Positions 10,188 through 17,815 of a stretch of DNA of 53,440 nt are shown piece after piece. How positions within the stretch are numbered: the first letter of the stretch is position 1; every line of letters begins with the position of its first letter. The notes beneath the pieces were generated by a model. That model made no database searches, was not told the origin of the DNA, and saw nothing but the letters and a program-made list of their open reading frames with translations. The stretch is taken from assembly GCA_949287835.1 (NCBI GenBank), contig CASEHV010000034.1:1-53440 (forward strand), written 5' to 3'. The DNA is from an uncultured Helicobacter sp. (lineage in GTDB: Bacteria > Campylobacterota > Campylobacteria > Campylobacterales > Helicobacteraceae). Position numbers and translations under genes: made by a program.

Positions 10188-10958
10188 CTATTGTGCGGTA
10201 TAGCCGCAGTCAATGACCATATTCGCACCTGTAATGTTTTTCGCATTATCTCCTGATAGGAAATAGGCAAGGGCAGCTACGTCCTCAATATCCACAAGCT
10301 TTTTCTGCGGAATGAGAGGGAAAAGCACCTCATCTAGCACCTGCTCTAGGCTAACCCCCCTAGTCTTTGCCAAATCCTGCATCTGTCCGCGCACAAGCGG
10401 CGTGTCGATGTAGCCTGGGCAAATCGCATTGCAGGTTACTCCAAACTGGGCACATTCTAGTGCTATGACTTTGGTTAGCCCTATGATTCCATGTTTGGCA
10501 CTATTGTATGCAGCTTTTCCTGCAAAGCCGATAAGACCATTGATTGATGCCATATTGATAATGCGTCCAAAGCCTCCTTGCTTCATATCTGGCAGCACCG
10601 CTTTGCTACACAAAAAGGCACCAACTAGCATGACATCTATCATCTGGCGGAATTTTGTCGTGGGGAAGTCCTCCACATTTGCCACATACTGCAATCCTGC
10701 ATTATTGATGAAAATATCGATTGCTCCAAAACGCTCCTTTGCTTTCTTGACAAGATTACACACAGAATCCTCATTGCTGACATCACAGGGTATGCTTATG
10801 GCTCTGCTTGCCTCGCTACTATCTAGGCTTTTTATAGCCTTGTCTAAATTCTCCTCATTAATATCGGAGAAAACCACATTATGCTCCCTTTGCAAAAAAT
10901 ACTTTGCAATCTCAAATCCAATACCGCTAGCACTACCTGTAATGACAAGTGTCTTCAT
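10188..10958 (-). CDS. bdhA: 3-hydroxybutyrate dehydrogenase (SDR family)
   Basis: A classical short-chain dehydrogenase of 256 residues that would oxidise D-3-hydroxybutyrate to acetoacetate with NAD. The nucleotide motif TGSASGIG is near residue 6, NNAG near 88, the catalytic Ser in NMASINGL (about 140) and the YxxxK pair in AAYNSAKHG (about 153-157). GPxxTP-like ICPGYIDTPLVRGQM matches the 3-hydroxybutyrate subfamily. The start taken is the ATG at 10958 behind AAAGGA; a TTG just before it is less likely. Flanked by two organic-acid transporters, it fits a ketone-body utilisation operon. Confidence 0.88.
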   Translation of the reverse strand: MKTLVITGSASGIGFEIAKYFLQREHNVVFSDINEENLDKAIKSLDSSEASRAISIPCDVSNEDSVCNLVKKAKERFGAIDIFINNAGLQYVANVEDFPTTKFRQMIDVMLVGAFLCSKAVLPDMKQGGFGRIINMASINGLIGFAGKAAYNSAKHGIIGLTKVIALECAQFGVTCNAICPGYIDTPLVRGQMQDLAKTRGVSLEQVLDEVLFPLIPQKKLVDIEDVAALAYFLSGDNAKNITGANMVIDCGYTAQ

Positions 10959-10968
10959 CAAAAATCCT

Positions 10969-12300
10969 TTAAAATAAAATTAAACCCAAAACAAAAATGG
11001 GCAAACTGACAAAAAGTGCCACGATACAGTATCCCATAATCGCCCGTGCACCAAGACCCGCTATGGCAAGTGCAGGCAACGCCCAAAAGGGCTGAATCAT
11101 ATTTGCCCACTGCTCCCCATAAGCGATAGCCATCGTAGCCCTACCGAAATCCGCGCCAAGTGCCTTTGCAGAATCTATCACATAAGGTCCCTGTATAACC
11201 CAGTGTCCGCCGCCACTTGGCACGGCAAAATTGATAAAGGCAGAGCTAAAGAATGTCATGAGTGCGAAGGTGTCTTTGTTGGCAATCTCTATAAAGAAAT
11301 TCGTGATTAACTCTCCTAGACCGCATTTCTCCATTAAAAGCGCGATAGAGGCATAGAAGGGGAATTGTATGAGGATTCCCGCTGTGGTTCTACTTGCATG
11401 TGCGATGGCACGCATGTATGCCATAGGGGTTTTGTGCAGGGCTAAACCTAGAATGATAAAGATGAGATTTACTGTGTTTATCGTGAGATTGAGACCATGC
11501 TCTTTGATGTAGAGGGCAAGGTAGGCTACTCCTAGTGCTACGATTAAATAGGCTAGAATCCTACTCTCCTCCAGCCTCTGGGCTAGGGTAACATTAGAAT
11601 CTAGCTTGATATGAAAGTCTGGCTCTTCTTTGAGTAGCTCGGGATTTATGGGTGTGGGCGTCTTTGGCACCATCTTTGAAGCGACAAAGGGCATGATAAC
11701 AAGCAGGGCTAATATAATGAAAATGTTATAGGAAGTAAAGATGGTGTCAGAGAGGGGGATAAGGATTCCCGTCTGCCTCTGCACGGGATTACCCTCTGTG
11801 GCGGCAAGGAGTGGCATAGAGCCAGAGAGACCCCCGCCCCAGCTAAGAAAGCCGATATACGCACAGGCAATCAGCACGGGATAATCGACATTCTTTAGCG
11901 ACCTTGCAATTTGCTTTGCAAACAATGCCCCAACCACAAGACCAAAGCCCCAGTTAATCAATGATGCACACAGACCAACGAGTGTTACAAAATATGTCGC
12001 CTGTGCGGGTGTGTGGATTTTGTCTGCCGCACTTTTTAGCAGATTTTTCACCAAAGGCGAACTTGCCAATGTGTAGCCTGTAACGACCACAAGGCACATC
12101 TGCATACCAAAGGCTAGGAGATTAAAGAATCCATCACCCCAAATTTTCACCACAAGCAGGGTAGATTCCCCAAAACTTAGCGGTTGCAGGAAAATGCTAC
12201 ACACAAAGACAATAAGCGTAAGACATATCGCAAACACCAGCGGGTCAGGCAGATATTTATTGACAACATTTGTAAAAAATAAAGTGATTTTGTTAAACAT
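10969..12300 (-). CDS. atoE: AtoE-type short-chain fatty acid transporter
   Basis: 443 residues, about eleven membrane helices, starting FTNVVNKYLPDPLVFA as in AtoE proteins. Also conserved: INWGFGLVVGALFAKQIA (about 116-133), GGGLSGSMPLLAATEGN and FINFAVPSGGGHWVIQGPYV (about 352-371). The family imports acetoacetate, butyrate and related acids. First gene of an operon with the dehydrogenase (10-base gap) and the GntP permease. AAAGGA precedes the ATG. In H. pylori an atoE gene also sits with ketone-body enzymes. Confidence 0.92.
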   Translation of the reverse strand: MFNKITLFFTNVVNKYLPDPLVFAICLTLIVFVCSIFLQPLSFGESTLLVVKIWGDGFFNLLAFGMQMCLVVVTGYTLASSPLVKNLLKSAADKIHTPAQATYFVTLVGLCASLINWGFGLVVGALFAKQIARSLKNVDYPVLIACAYIGFLSWGGGLSGSMPLLAATEGNPVQRQTGILIPLSDTIFTSYNIFIILALLVIMPFVASKMVPKTPTPINPELLKEEPDFHIKLDSNVTLAQRLEESRILAYLIVALGVAYLALYIKEHGLNLTINTVNLIFIILGLALHKTPMAYMRAIAHASRTTAGILIQFPFYASIALLMEKCGLGELITNFFIEIANKDTFALMTFFSSAFINFAVPSGGGHWVIQGPYVIDSAKALGADFGRATMAIAYGEQWANMIQPFWALPALAIAGLGARAIMGYCIVALFVSLPIFVLGLILF

Positions 12301-12419
12301 CTCTAATCCTTTTCCCTTTGTTTTTCTTTTCTCTAATTCCTGTTTTTCCTATTTTTGCATTTCTACTTTCTTTTATCTTTTCTTTGCAGACACCCTTTTA
12401 TGGTTGTTTTTGTCATGTT

Positions 12420-12491
12420 GAGACGTTAGCTGAAACATCTCTTAGAATCTAAACAAAGATTAAAGATTCTTCGCCAAAGGCTTAGAATGAC
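12420..12491. repeat. dispersed hairpin repeats in the atoE upstream gap
   Basis: Two small palindromic elements lie side by side in the 231-base gap between ggt and atoE. At 12420-12441 GAGACGTT pairs with AACATCTC around a 6-base loop (one G-U). At 12461-12491 TAAAGATTCTTCG, seven bases, then CTTAGAATGAC, with ATTCT/AGAAT and GCC/GGC arms. The second element recurs with the same spacing at 45101-45131. The rest of the gap is pyrimidine-rich on this strand and holds no ORF I can support. Confidence 0.6.
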
Positions 12492-12531
12492 TTAATTTTA
12501 CAGAACCCAACATCACCACAACACTCCTAAC

Positions 12532-14226
12532 CTACACCCTCCTCCTAGGATCATTTGCTCCATATATATCCCCGCTATCTTGGTCTATTAATACTGCATT
12601 GACATCGCACATATCTGGGGCTTGTAGAATCTTATAGCCCATTTTTTGTAGCACCTTTGCAGTGTCTTTATTGATTGAGAATCTCTCGACCTCTATCCTA
12701 TCTGGTAGCCACTGCGTATGGAATCTGGGTGCGGCTATGGCAGTGGCAATATCCATGTCATAATCAATCACATTTACAATGACTTGCACCAAAGTGCTAA
12801 TGATTTTCCCGCTGCCTGGAGTGCCTAAAACCATATATAGATTCCCATCTTTAAAGACCATCGTAGGACTCATAGAGCTTAGAGGTCGCTTGTTTGGCGC
12901 TATGGCATTGTTATCCCCCTCTACTAATCCATGTCGATTTGGGAATCCACTCTTAAGTGAGAAATTCTCCATCTCATCATTTAGCAAAAATCCATAGCCA
13001 TCTAGCACGACTGCACTGCCATATCGCTTATTTAACGTATATGTAATACTCACTGCATTCCCCCATTTATCCACGATGGAGTAATGCGTTGTGTTGTCCC
13101 CGTCCCTGCCAATATTTGGCACGGAAGTAGGCTTTAGGATTCCAAGAGAAGCTTTTATCTTATCACTAGGTATTACTTTACCTTTTATATTATTATAAAT
13201 CTTTTTTGCATAATCCTTATTCATCAAAAAATCAATGGGAATATCCACAAAATCAGGGTCCCCCATAAACGCCGCCCTATCCGCATAAGACTGCCTCATA
13301 GCCTCCGTCATGGTGCTAATACTCTCAGATGACATATATCCTAGCGACTTCATATCCGCATTCTCAAGGATATTTAGAATCTCGATGATATGCACACCGC
13401 CGCTACTTGGCGGAGGGGTAGAGAGGATTTTATAGCCACGATAGCTTCCCTCAACGGGCTTTCTCCACACGACTTTATAATTCTCTAAATCTTCTTTGGT
13501 TAAGATTCCACCATTATCTTTCATCTGCTTATCTATCTGCTGGGCGATTTTACCTTTATAAAAGGCATCTGCCCCTTCTTTTTGCAGGATTTTTAATGTC
13601 TTTGCCAAATCTTTTTGAATGAGTAAATCACCATCTTTATAGATAGAGCCGTCCTTTTTTAGAAAAATCTTTGCCGTAGCACTAAATCTAGCAAAATCAC
13701 TCTGTGCCTCAAGCATCGTATCGGACTGCCTTTTAGAGACGATAAAGCCATTTTGTGCTAGGGCAACGGAGGGTTCTATTAAAGATTCCAAGCTCCTAGT
13801 GCCATATCTCTCTAGCATGGCACTCATGCCCTTTACCATGCCAGGTGTAGCTACCGATAAATGCCCGATAGTAGCGGCATTTGGGATAACATTGCCTTTG
13901 GAATCCAAATACATATCTTTGCTAGATTTAGCAGGTGCACTTTCGCGAAAGTCTAGCACCACATCTTCGCCATTATGGATATGTATGAGTGCAAAGCCCC
14001 CGCCGCCAAGATTGCCTGCTGCTGGGTGTGCTACCGCTAAGGCATATCCCACTGCCACAGCTGCATCGATGGCATTACCACCACTATTTAACACATCTTG
14101 ACCAATCTTTGTAGCATAAATACTACTTGTAACCACAAGTCCATTACCAGCCCTATCTCTAATAGGCTCATGCTCTACACAAAGGGCTATGGAAAAACAG
14201 AGTAGAAATAATGAAAGAAGTTTCAT
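12532..14226 (-). CDS. ggt: gamma-glutamyltranspeptidase
   Basis: GGT hydrolyses glutathione and glutamine in the periplasm, releasing glutamate for uptake; in H. pylori it is a virulence factor. A signal peptide covers residues 1-16. The precursor self-cleaves before the catalytic Thr, here the first Thr of NTTHYSIVDKWGNAV (about 379). RESAP (about 100) and the GSGKIIS-type loop near the C-terminus are conserved, and 564 residues is the usual length. GAGGTG precedes the ATG. The broken gltS glutamate symporter elsewhere in the window is a notable contrast. Confidence 0.95.
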   Translation of the reverse strand: MKLLSLFLLCFSIALCVEHEPIRDRAGNGLVVTSSIYATKIGQDVLNSGGNAIDAAVAVGYALAVAHPAAGNLGGGGFALIHIHNGEDVVLDFRESAPAKSSKDMYLDSKGNVIPNAATIGHLSVATPGMVKGMSAMLERYGTRSLESLIEPSVALAQNGFIVSKRQSDTMLEAQSDFARFSATAKIFLKKDGSIYKDGDLLIQKDLAKTLKILQKEGADAFYKGKIAQQIDKQMKDNGGILTKEDLENYKVVWRKPVEGSYRGYKILSTPPPSSGGVHIIEILNILENADMKSLGYMSSESISTMTEAMRQSYADRAAFMGDPDFVDIPIDFLMNKDYAKKIYNNIKGKVIPSDKIKASLGILKPTSVPNIGRDGDNTTHYSIVDKWGNAVSITYTLNKRYGSAVVLDGYGFLLNDEMENFSLKSGFPNRHGLVEGDNNAIAPNKRPLSSMSPTMVFKDGNLYMVLGTPGSGKIISTLVQVIVNVIDYDMDIATAIAAPRFHTQWLPDRIEVERFSINKDTAKVLQKMGYKILQAPDMCDVNAVLIDQDSGDIYGANDPRRRV

Positions 14227-14247
14227 CTAACACCTCGCTTTAAGTCC

Positions 14248-14733
14248 CTATTTTGAATCTTTCTCCTGCTCTAGGAATGCCTTTACTCTATCCTTTGGAT
14301 TATCGTAGTTTTTCCATGAGTTATTATTGATAAATTCAAGTAAATTAATCAATCTTTTCTCACCAGGGAATCCAACAATCCGCATAATTTCATCTTTACC
14401 AGATACAAATATTATCGTAGGCAGTGCATCTATATTATAGAGCCTTGCCACACCCACAGAGCCTAGTCCTAGTATATTTAAATATGGAATGCTATGTCGC
14501 TTTTTATCACTTATGTCAATATAATAAGGAGAGAAATTTAGTGATATATACCCTGCTATCGTATCGTTGGCAGACATGCTAGATTCCAAAATACTGCAGT
14601 GATAGCAGTCCTCTTTCCCAAAAACGATAATTATTACCTTATCATCTTTTGATTCCACACTCGCACTATCTAAGAATATAGAATCCGCTCTTACTAACGC
14701 AAAAATACAGCATATCATCAACAATCTAAGCAT
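14248..14733 (-). CDS. exported thioredoxin-fold protein
   Basis: 161 residues with a signal peptide (1-16, ending FALVRA) and a thioredoxin fold. The redox motif is CYHC in FGKEDCYHCSILESS (about 38-41), followed by a long insertion and the cis-Pro strand DALPTIIFV (about 113). This layout resembles SoxW/DsbC-like periplasmic reductases that keep thiols reduced. The partner cannot be told from sequence. It lies between the M23 peptidase gene (12-base gap) and ggt (21 bases), so all three may be co-transcribed. Confidence 0.8.
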   Translation of the reverse strand: MLRLLMICCIFALVRADSIFLDSASVESKDDKVIIIVFGKEDCYHCSILESSMSANDTIAGYISLNFSPYYIDISDKKRHSIPYLNILGLGSVGVARLYNIDALPTIIFVSGKDEIMRIVGFPGEKRLINLLEFINNNSWKNYDNPKDRVKAFLEQEKDSK

Positions 14734-14745
14734 ACATACCTCATT

Positions 14746-15780
14746 TTAAGAATCTACTTCTACAAAAAGCTTATTTATCTCCTCTATAAACTGCAAGGGA
14801 TTTACCTGAATGCCATTTATCATGATTCCAAAATGCAAATGCGCCCCGCTTACACGTCCGCTATCCCCGCTAAGTGCAATAATATCACCCCTACTAACTT
14901 TATCGCCTACTTTTACATTTATCTTACTGAGATGATAATACATACTAAAAAGACCTTCGCCATGACTTATTACTACAGATTTACCCGCTAGGAATCTATC
15001 TTTAGCAATTACTACTATGCCGTCATTTGTCGCCTTTATAGGTGTACCGATAGCAGCACGAAAATCCGTGCCACCATGATAGCTTTTTATCTCGCCATTT
15101 AATACCCTAGCACTACCAAAGGGACTTGTGATAATGCTATTTATGGGATAGATAAAAGCCTTATTCCAATATCGCTTTTTGTCATAGGTTCTATATATGG
15201 CATTTGCCTCTTTAAGTTCTCTTGCTATCCTATCACTCTGCTCTTTATTTGGTTTGACTTTGGAGGTATTAGTAATTGTTATATTTTCCTTTTTGTAATT
15301 ACCCTCTATAATATTTAATTCCAAGTTATTAGAGATTCTAACCTTGCCCTTACTAGCATTATATCCGATAGGCACATAGGCTATTTGTTTTGTAGAATCA
15401 CTAGGGTGTGGTATCCATGGGAAAACTTTACCCCCTAGATTTAGGATAGATTGATTCCCCTTATTTGATATGGCGATGAAAGTGCTACCATTTACCACAT
15501 CATACATCTTAGTGATACTTAATGTTTCTACACTTAGTGCTAGAGTATCGTTTTTAGAATCTAGGCTTGTCATATCGCTTGGCAATACATATTCTTTTTT
15601 AATCCCTGCATTCTCGTCCTCAAAGTTTTTTTCATTATCATCTTGCTTTTGCTTCTCTATCTTTTTAGCCTCGAAGTGCTGCATACTTTTAGCACTTGAA
15701 CCTTTATCGTCTAAAAAAATGATATTATCCGCACCAACTAACGTAAAAATAAAGCAACTAAGAAAGATTAGTTTGTTCAT
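14746..15780 (-). CDS. exported M23 (LytM-type) peptidoglycan endopeptidase
   Basis: 344 residues with an N-terminal signal (1-17, FTLVGA), a charged linker, a beta-rich middle domain and a C-terminal M23 domain (about 225-335). All zinc ligands are present: HGGTD (about 234-238) and HLHF (about 315-318), plus the second-shell His in MYYHLSKI. It should cleave cross-links in periplasmic peptidoglycan, and relatives (Csd/Pgp proteins) control helical cell shape; I do not assign it to one of these. AAGGAAA precedes the ATG. Confidence 0.88.
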   Translation of the reverse strand: MNKLIFLSCFIFTLVGADNIIFLDDKGSSAKSMQHFEAKKIEKQKQDDNEKNFEDENAGIKKEYVLPSDMTSLDSKNDTLALSVETLSITKMYDVVNGSTFIAISNKGNQSILNLGGKVFPWIPHPSDSTKQIAYVPIGYNASKGKVRISNNLELNIIEGNYKKENITITNTSKVKPNKEQSDRIARELKEANAIYRTYDKKRYWNKAFIYPINSIITSPFGSARVLNGEIKSYHGGTDFRAAIGTPIKATNDGIVVIAKDRFLAGKSVVISHGEGLFSMYYHLSKINVKVGDKVSRGDIIALSGDSGRVSGAHLHFGIMINGIQVNPLQFIEEINKLFVEVDS

Positions 15781-15834
15781 TGTTTTCCTTGATATTTCAT
15801 ATGGTAGCTAAAATTCCTTTTAATGATTTCTATA

Positions 15835-16278
15835 TTACTCTGACACTACCTCTATTTTTAACTCAGCATTGATTCCATGACCTAGCTTTACTACAACATC
15901 AAACATGCCTAATGTCTTAATCTGTGGAATTTCTAGCGATTTTTTATCAATGGATAGTCTATGCGAACTCTCTAGTGCACTAGCAATCTCATCTTTTGTA
16001 AGAGAGCCAAAGAGATTTTTGTTTGCCCCTGTTTTTTTGGGAATCTTTAGCACGATATTTTGCAAACTCTCCTGCATTTGCTTTGCCTTTGCAATGTCTA
16101 GCGCCTCCATCTCTGCTAACTGCTTTTGCTTTGCCTTGTATTTATTGATAGTTGCATTTGTGGCTGGCTCTGCAAGTCCCTTTGCTATCAAAAAATTCAT
16201 GCCATATCCGTCTTTTACTTCCTTTATCTCTCCTGCCTTGCCTAGCTTTGAGACGTCTTTTAGCAATAAAACCTTCAT
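15835..16278 (-). CDS. rplI: 50S ribosomal protein L9
   Basis: 147 residues, normal length. The N-terminal domain begins MKVLLLKDVSKLGKAGEI and includes the signature GYGMNFLIAKGLA (about 25-37); a long helix and a C-terminal domain follow. L9 binds 23S rRNA at the base of the L1 stalk. AGGATAT precedes the ATG. Confidence 0.97.
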   Translation of the reverse strand: MKVLLLKDVSKLGKAGEIKEVKDGYGMNFLIAKGLAEPATNATINKYKAKQKQLAEMEALDIAKAKQMQESLQNIVLKIPKKTGANKNLFGSLTKDEIASALESSHRLSIDKKSLEIPQIKTLGMFDVVVKLGHGINAELKIEVVSE

Positions 16279-16333
16279 TTCATATCCTATAATTAGAGCT
16301 TTAATCCCATATTTTAGCTTAAAAGGGGCATTT

Positions 16334-17017
16334 TTGCAAAATATCTTACTGAAACATGGTGAAATTGAATACGAGATTTTGCCTCAAGATATAAAAAGAA
16401 TTGTCGTGGCATTTGATGTGCGTAGGTTGTATTTTAAGATTCCGCGCAATCACACAAACATAACCATAGAGTGCATTAAAGACTATATTGATATTAACTA
16501 TCTATATTTCAAAAATAGAATCTCAATGGCTAAAAATATAGTAGAGAAATATATATCACAATATGGCGATAATATTATGATTTTTGATAGATTAATACCA
16601 AAAAATGCGGCAAATATTGATATGTTATCTGATATTTTATTGCAAGAGGCATCTATCCTCACGCAGGAGCTATCTAGCAAAATGGAGTTAAAATGCCCTA
16701 GTCTGCAAATTAGCTATGCCAAAGGATATATTGCCAAATGTCTTACAAAAAAGAATATAGTTAAGATTGATTACAGAAATACGCTTTGCACTAATGCAGA
16801 TTTAAGCTATGTGATAGTTCATGAATTATCACACTTTGTATATCCAAATCACTCAAAAGCATTCTGGAATCATGTTGAAAAATACTATCCGCAATGCAAA
16901 CTTGCTACAAAATCCGTGCGTAAAAAAATTAATGATAATATCGTGCTACTTGGTTATTTTAATCTACTGCCCGATAAATATAAAAATATCACTCAATTTA
17001 GGCTTAGAAAATATTAG
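16334..17017 (+). CDS. YgjP-like zinc metallopeptidase (WLM/M48-related)
   Basis: The C-terminal half has HELSHFVYPNHSKAFW (about 158-173), the HExxH zinc site with a third His, then HVEKYYPQ as in YgjP/DUF45 proteins; its target is unknown. The open frame extends upstream through rplI on the other strand, which cannot be real. The start I choose is TTG at 16334, behind AGGGG at a good distance, giving 227 residues. The EI24-like gene follows 18 bases later. Confidence 0.8.
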   Translation: MQNILLKHGEIEYEILPQDIKRIVVAFDVRRLYFKIPRNHTNITIECIKDYIDINYLYFKNRISMAKNIVEKYISQYGDNIMIFDRLIPKNAANIDMLSDILLQEASILTQELSSKMELKCPSLQISYAKGYIAKCLTKKNIVKIDYRNTLCTNADLSYVIVHELSHFVYPNHSKAFWNHVEKYYPQCKLATKSVRKKINDNIVLLGYFNLLPDKYKNITQFRLRKY

Positions 17018-17035
17018 AAATAAAGGAATATTAAA

Positions 17036-17815
17036 ATGAAAATAAAAATAGATAAGGATATAACGAGACTTCTGCTTACCACGATAAAGGATATGGGGAA
17101 TAGAGAATTAATCTTTCTTGTATTTATACCTTCATTGATTGCACTTGTATCGTGGATTAGCTTCATTGCGTTATCTATTTATCATTTTGATTTTTTTATC
17201 AAACAATTTCCAAATATTTGGATTGAATACGCCTACAAAGATGGAATCCCAAATCTCATTTCATATTGGATTCTAATCATCATATCTACGATAACCATGC
17301 TAATGTATGGAGTAATTATATCTGGGATTTTAATGGCTTTTGCCTCATGCTTTATATCCCCTTTTGTAGTATCATTTGTGCATAAGAAATATTTTCAAGA
17401 TGTCATATTAAATCCTGAAAGTTTCATGCAAAGTCTAAGATTCTCTCTAATCCTTTTTGTTAAAACATTAATTAGATTTTTGATTCTATCTTTAATATTT
17501 TATTTGTTTTGGTTCATTGGACTAGGTCTTATTAGCATAATAGCACACGGATTCTTATTTTTTAGATTCTTTAGCATTAATCTTAATCAAGAAATCGCAT
17601 TAAATATCATGACAAAAGATTACTATGAAAACATGCTAAGAGAATGCAAACCATTTTTAACGTTTCTTAATATTATTGTTTTTGCACCCACATATATACC
17701 CATACTAGGCTCTTTTGTGATTGTATGGCAGATGAGTGTGTTAAGCCACTTTATGCTAAGGTGGTATAGGAGGGTAAAAAGTGAAGAATACATAGACGCA
17801 GTCATGATTGAATGA
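17036..17815 (+). CDS. EI24/CysZ-like membrane protein
   Basis: 259 residues with about five to six membrane helices and the EI24-domain pattern: a wide first loop (about 60-75), an FISPFVVSFVHKKYF stretch near 107 and FAPTYIPILGSFVIVWQM near the end. Relatives include CysZ sulfate permease, but the family is broad and a sulfate role is not shown here. AAAGGAAT precedes the ATG. It ends directly against the ftsI end on the other strand. Confidence 0.7.
   Translation: MKIKIDKDITRLLLTTIKDMGNRELIFLVFIPSLIALVSWISFIALSIYHFDFFIKQFPNIWIEYAYKDGIPNLISYWILIIISTITMLMYGVIISGILMAFASCFISPFVVSFVHKKYFQDVILNPESFMQSLRFSLILFVKTLIRFLILSLIFYLFWFIGLGLISIIAHGFLFFRFFSINLNQEIALNIMTKDYYENMLRECKPFLTFLNIIVFAPTYIPILGSFVIVWQMSVLSHFMLRWYRRVKSEEYIDAVMIE

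Noticed and set aside
15905-16333. Long upstream extension of the YgjP-like protein
   Set aside because: It runs antisense through rplI; the TTG at 16334 with AGGGG is a better start.
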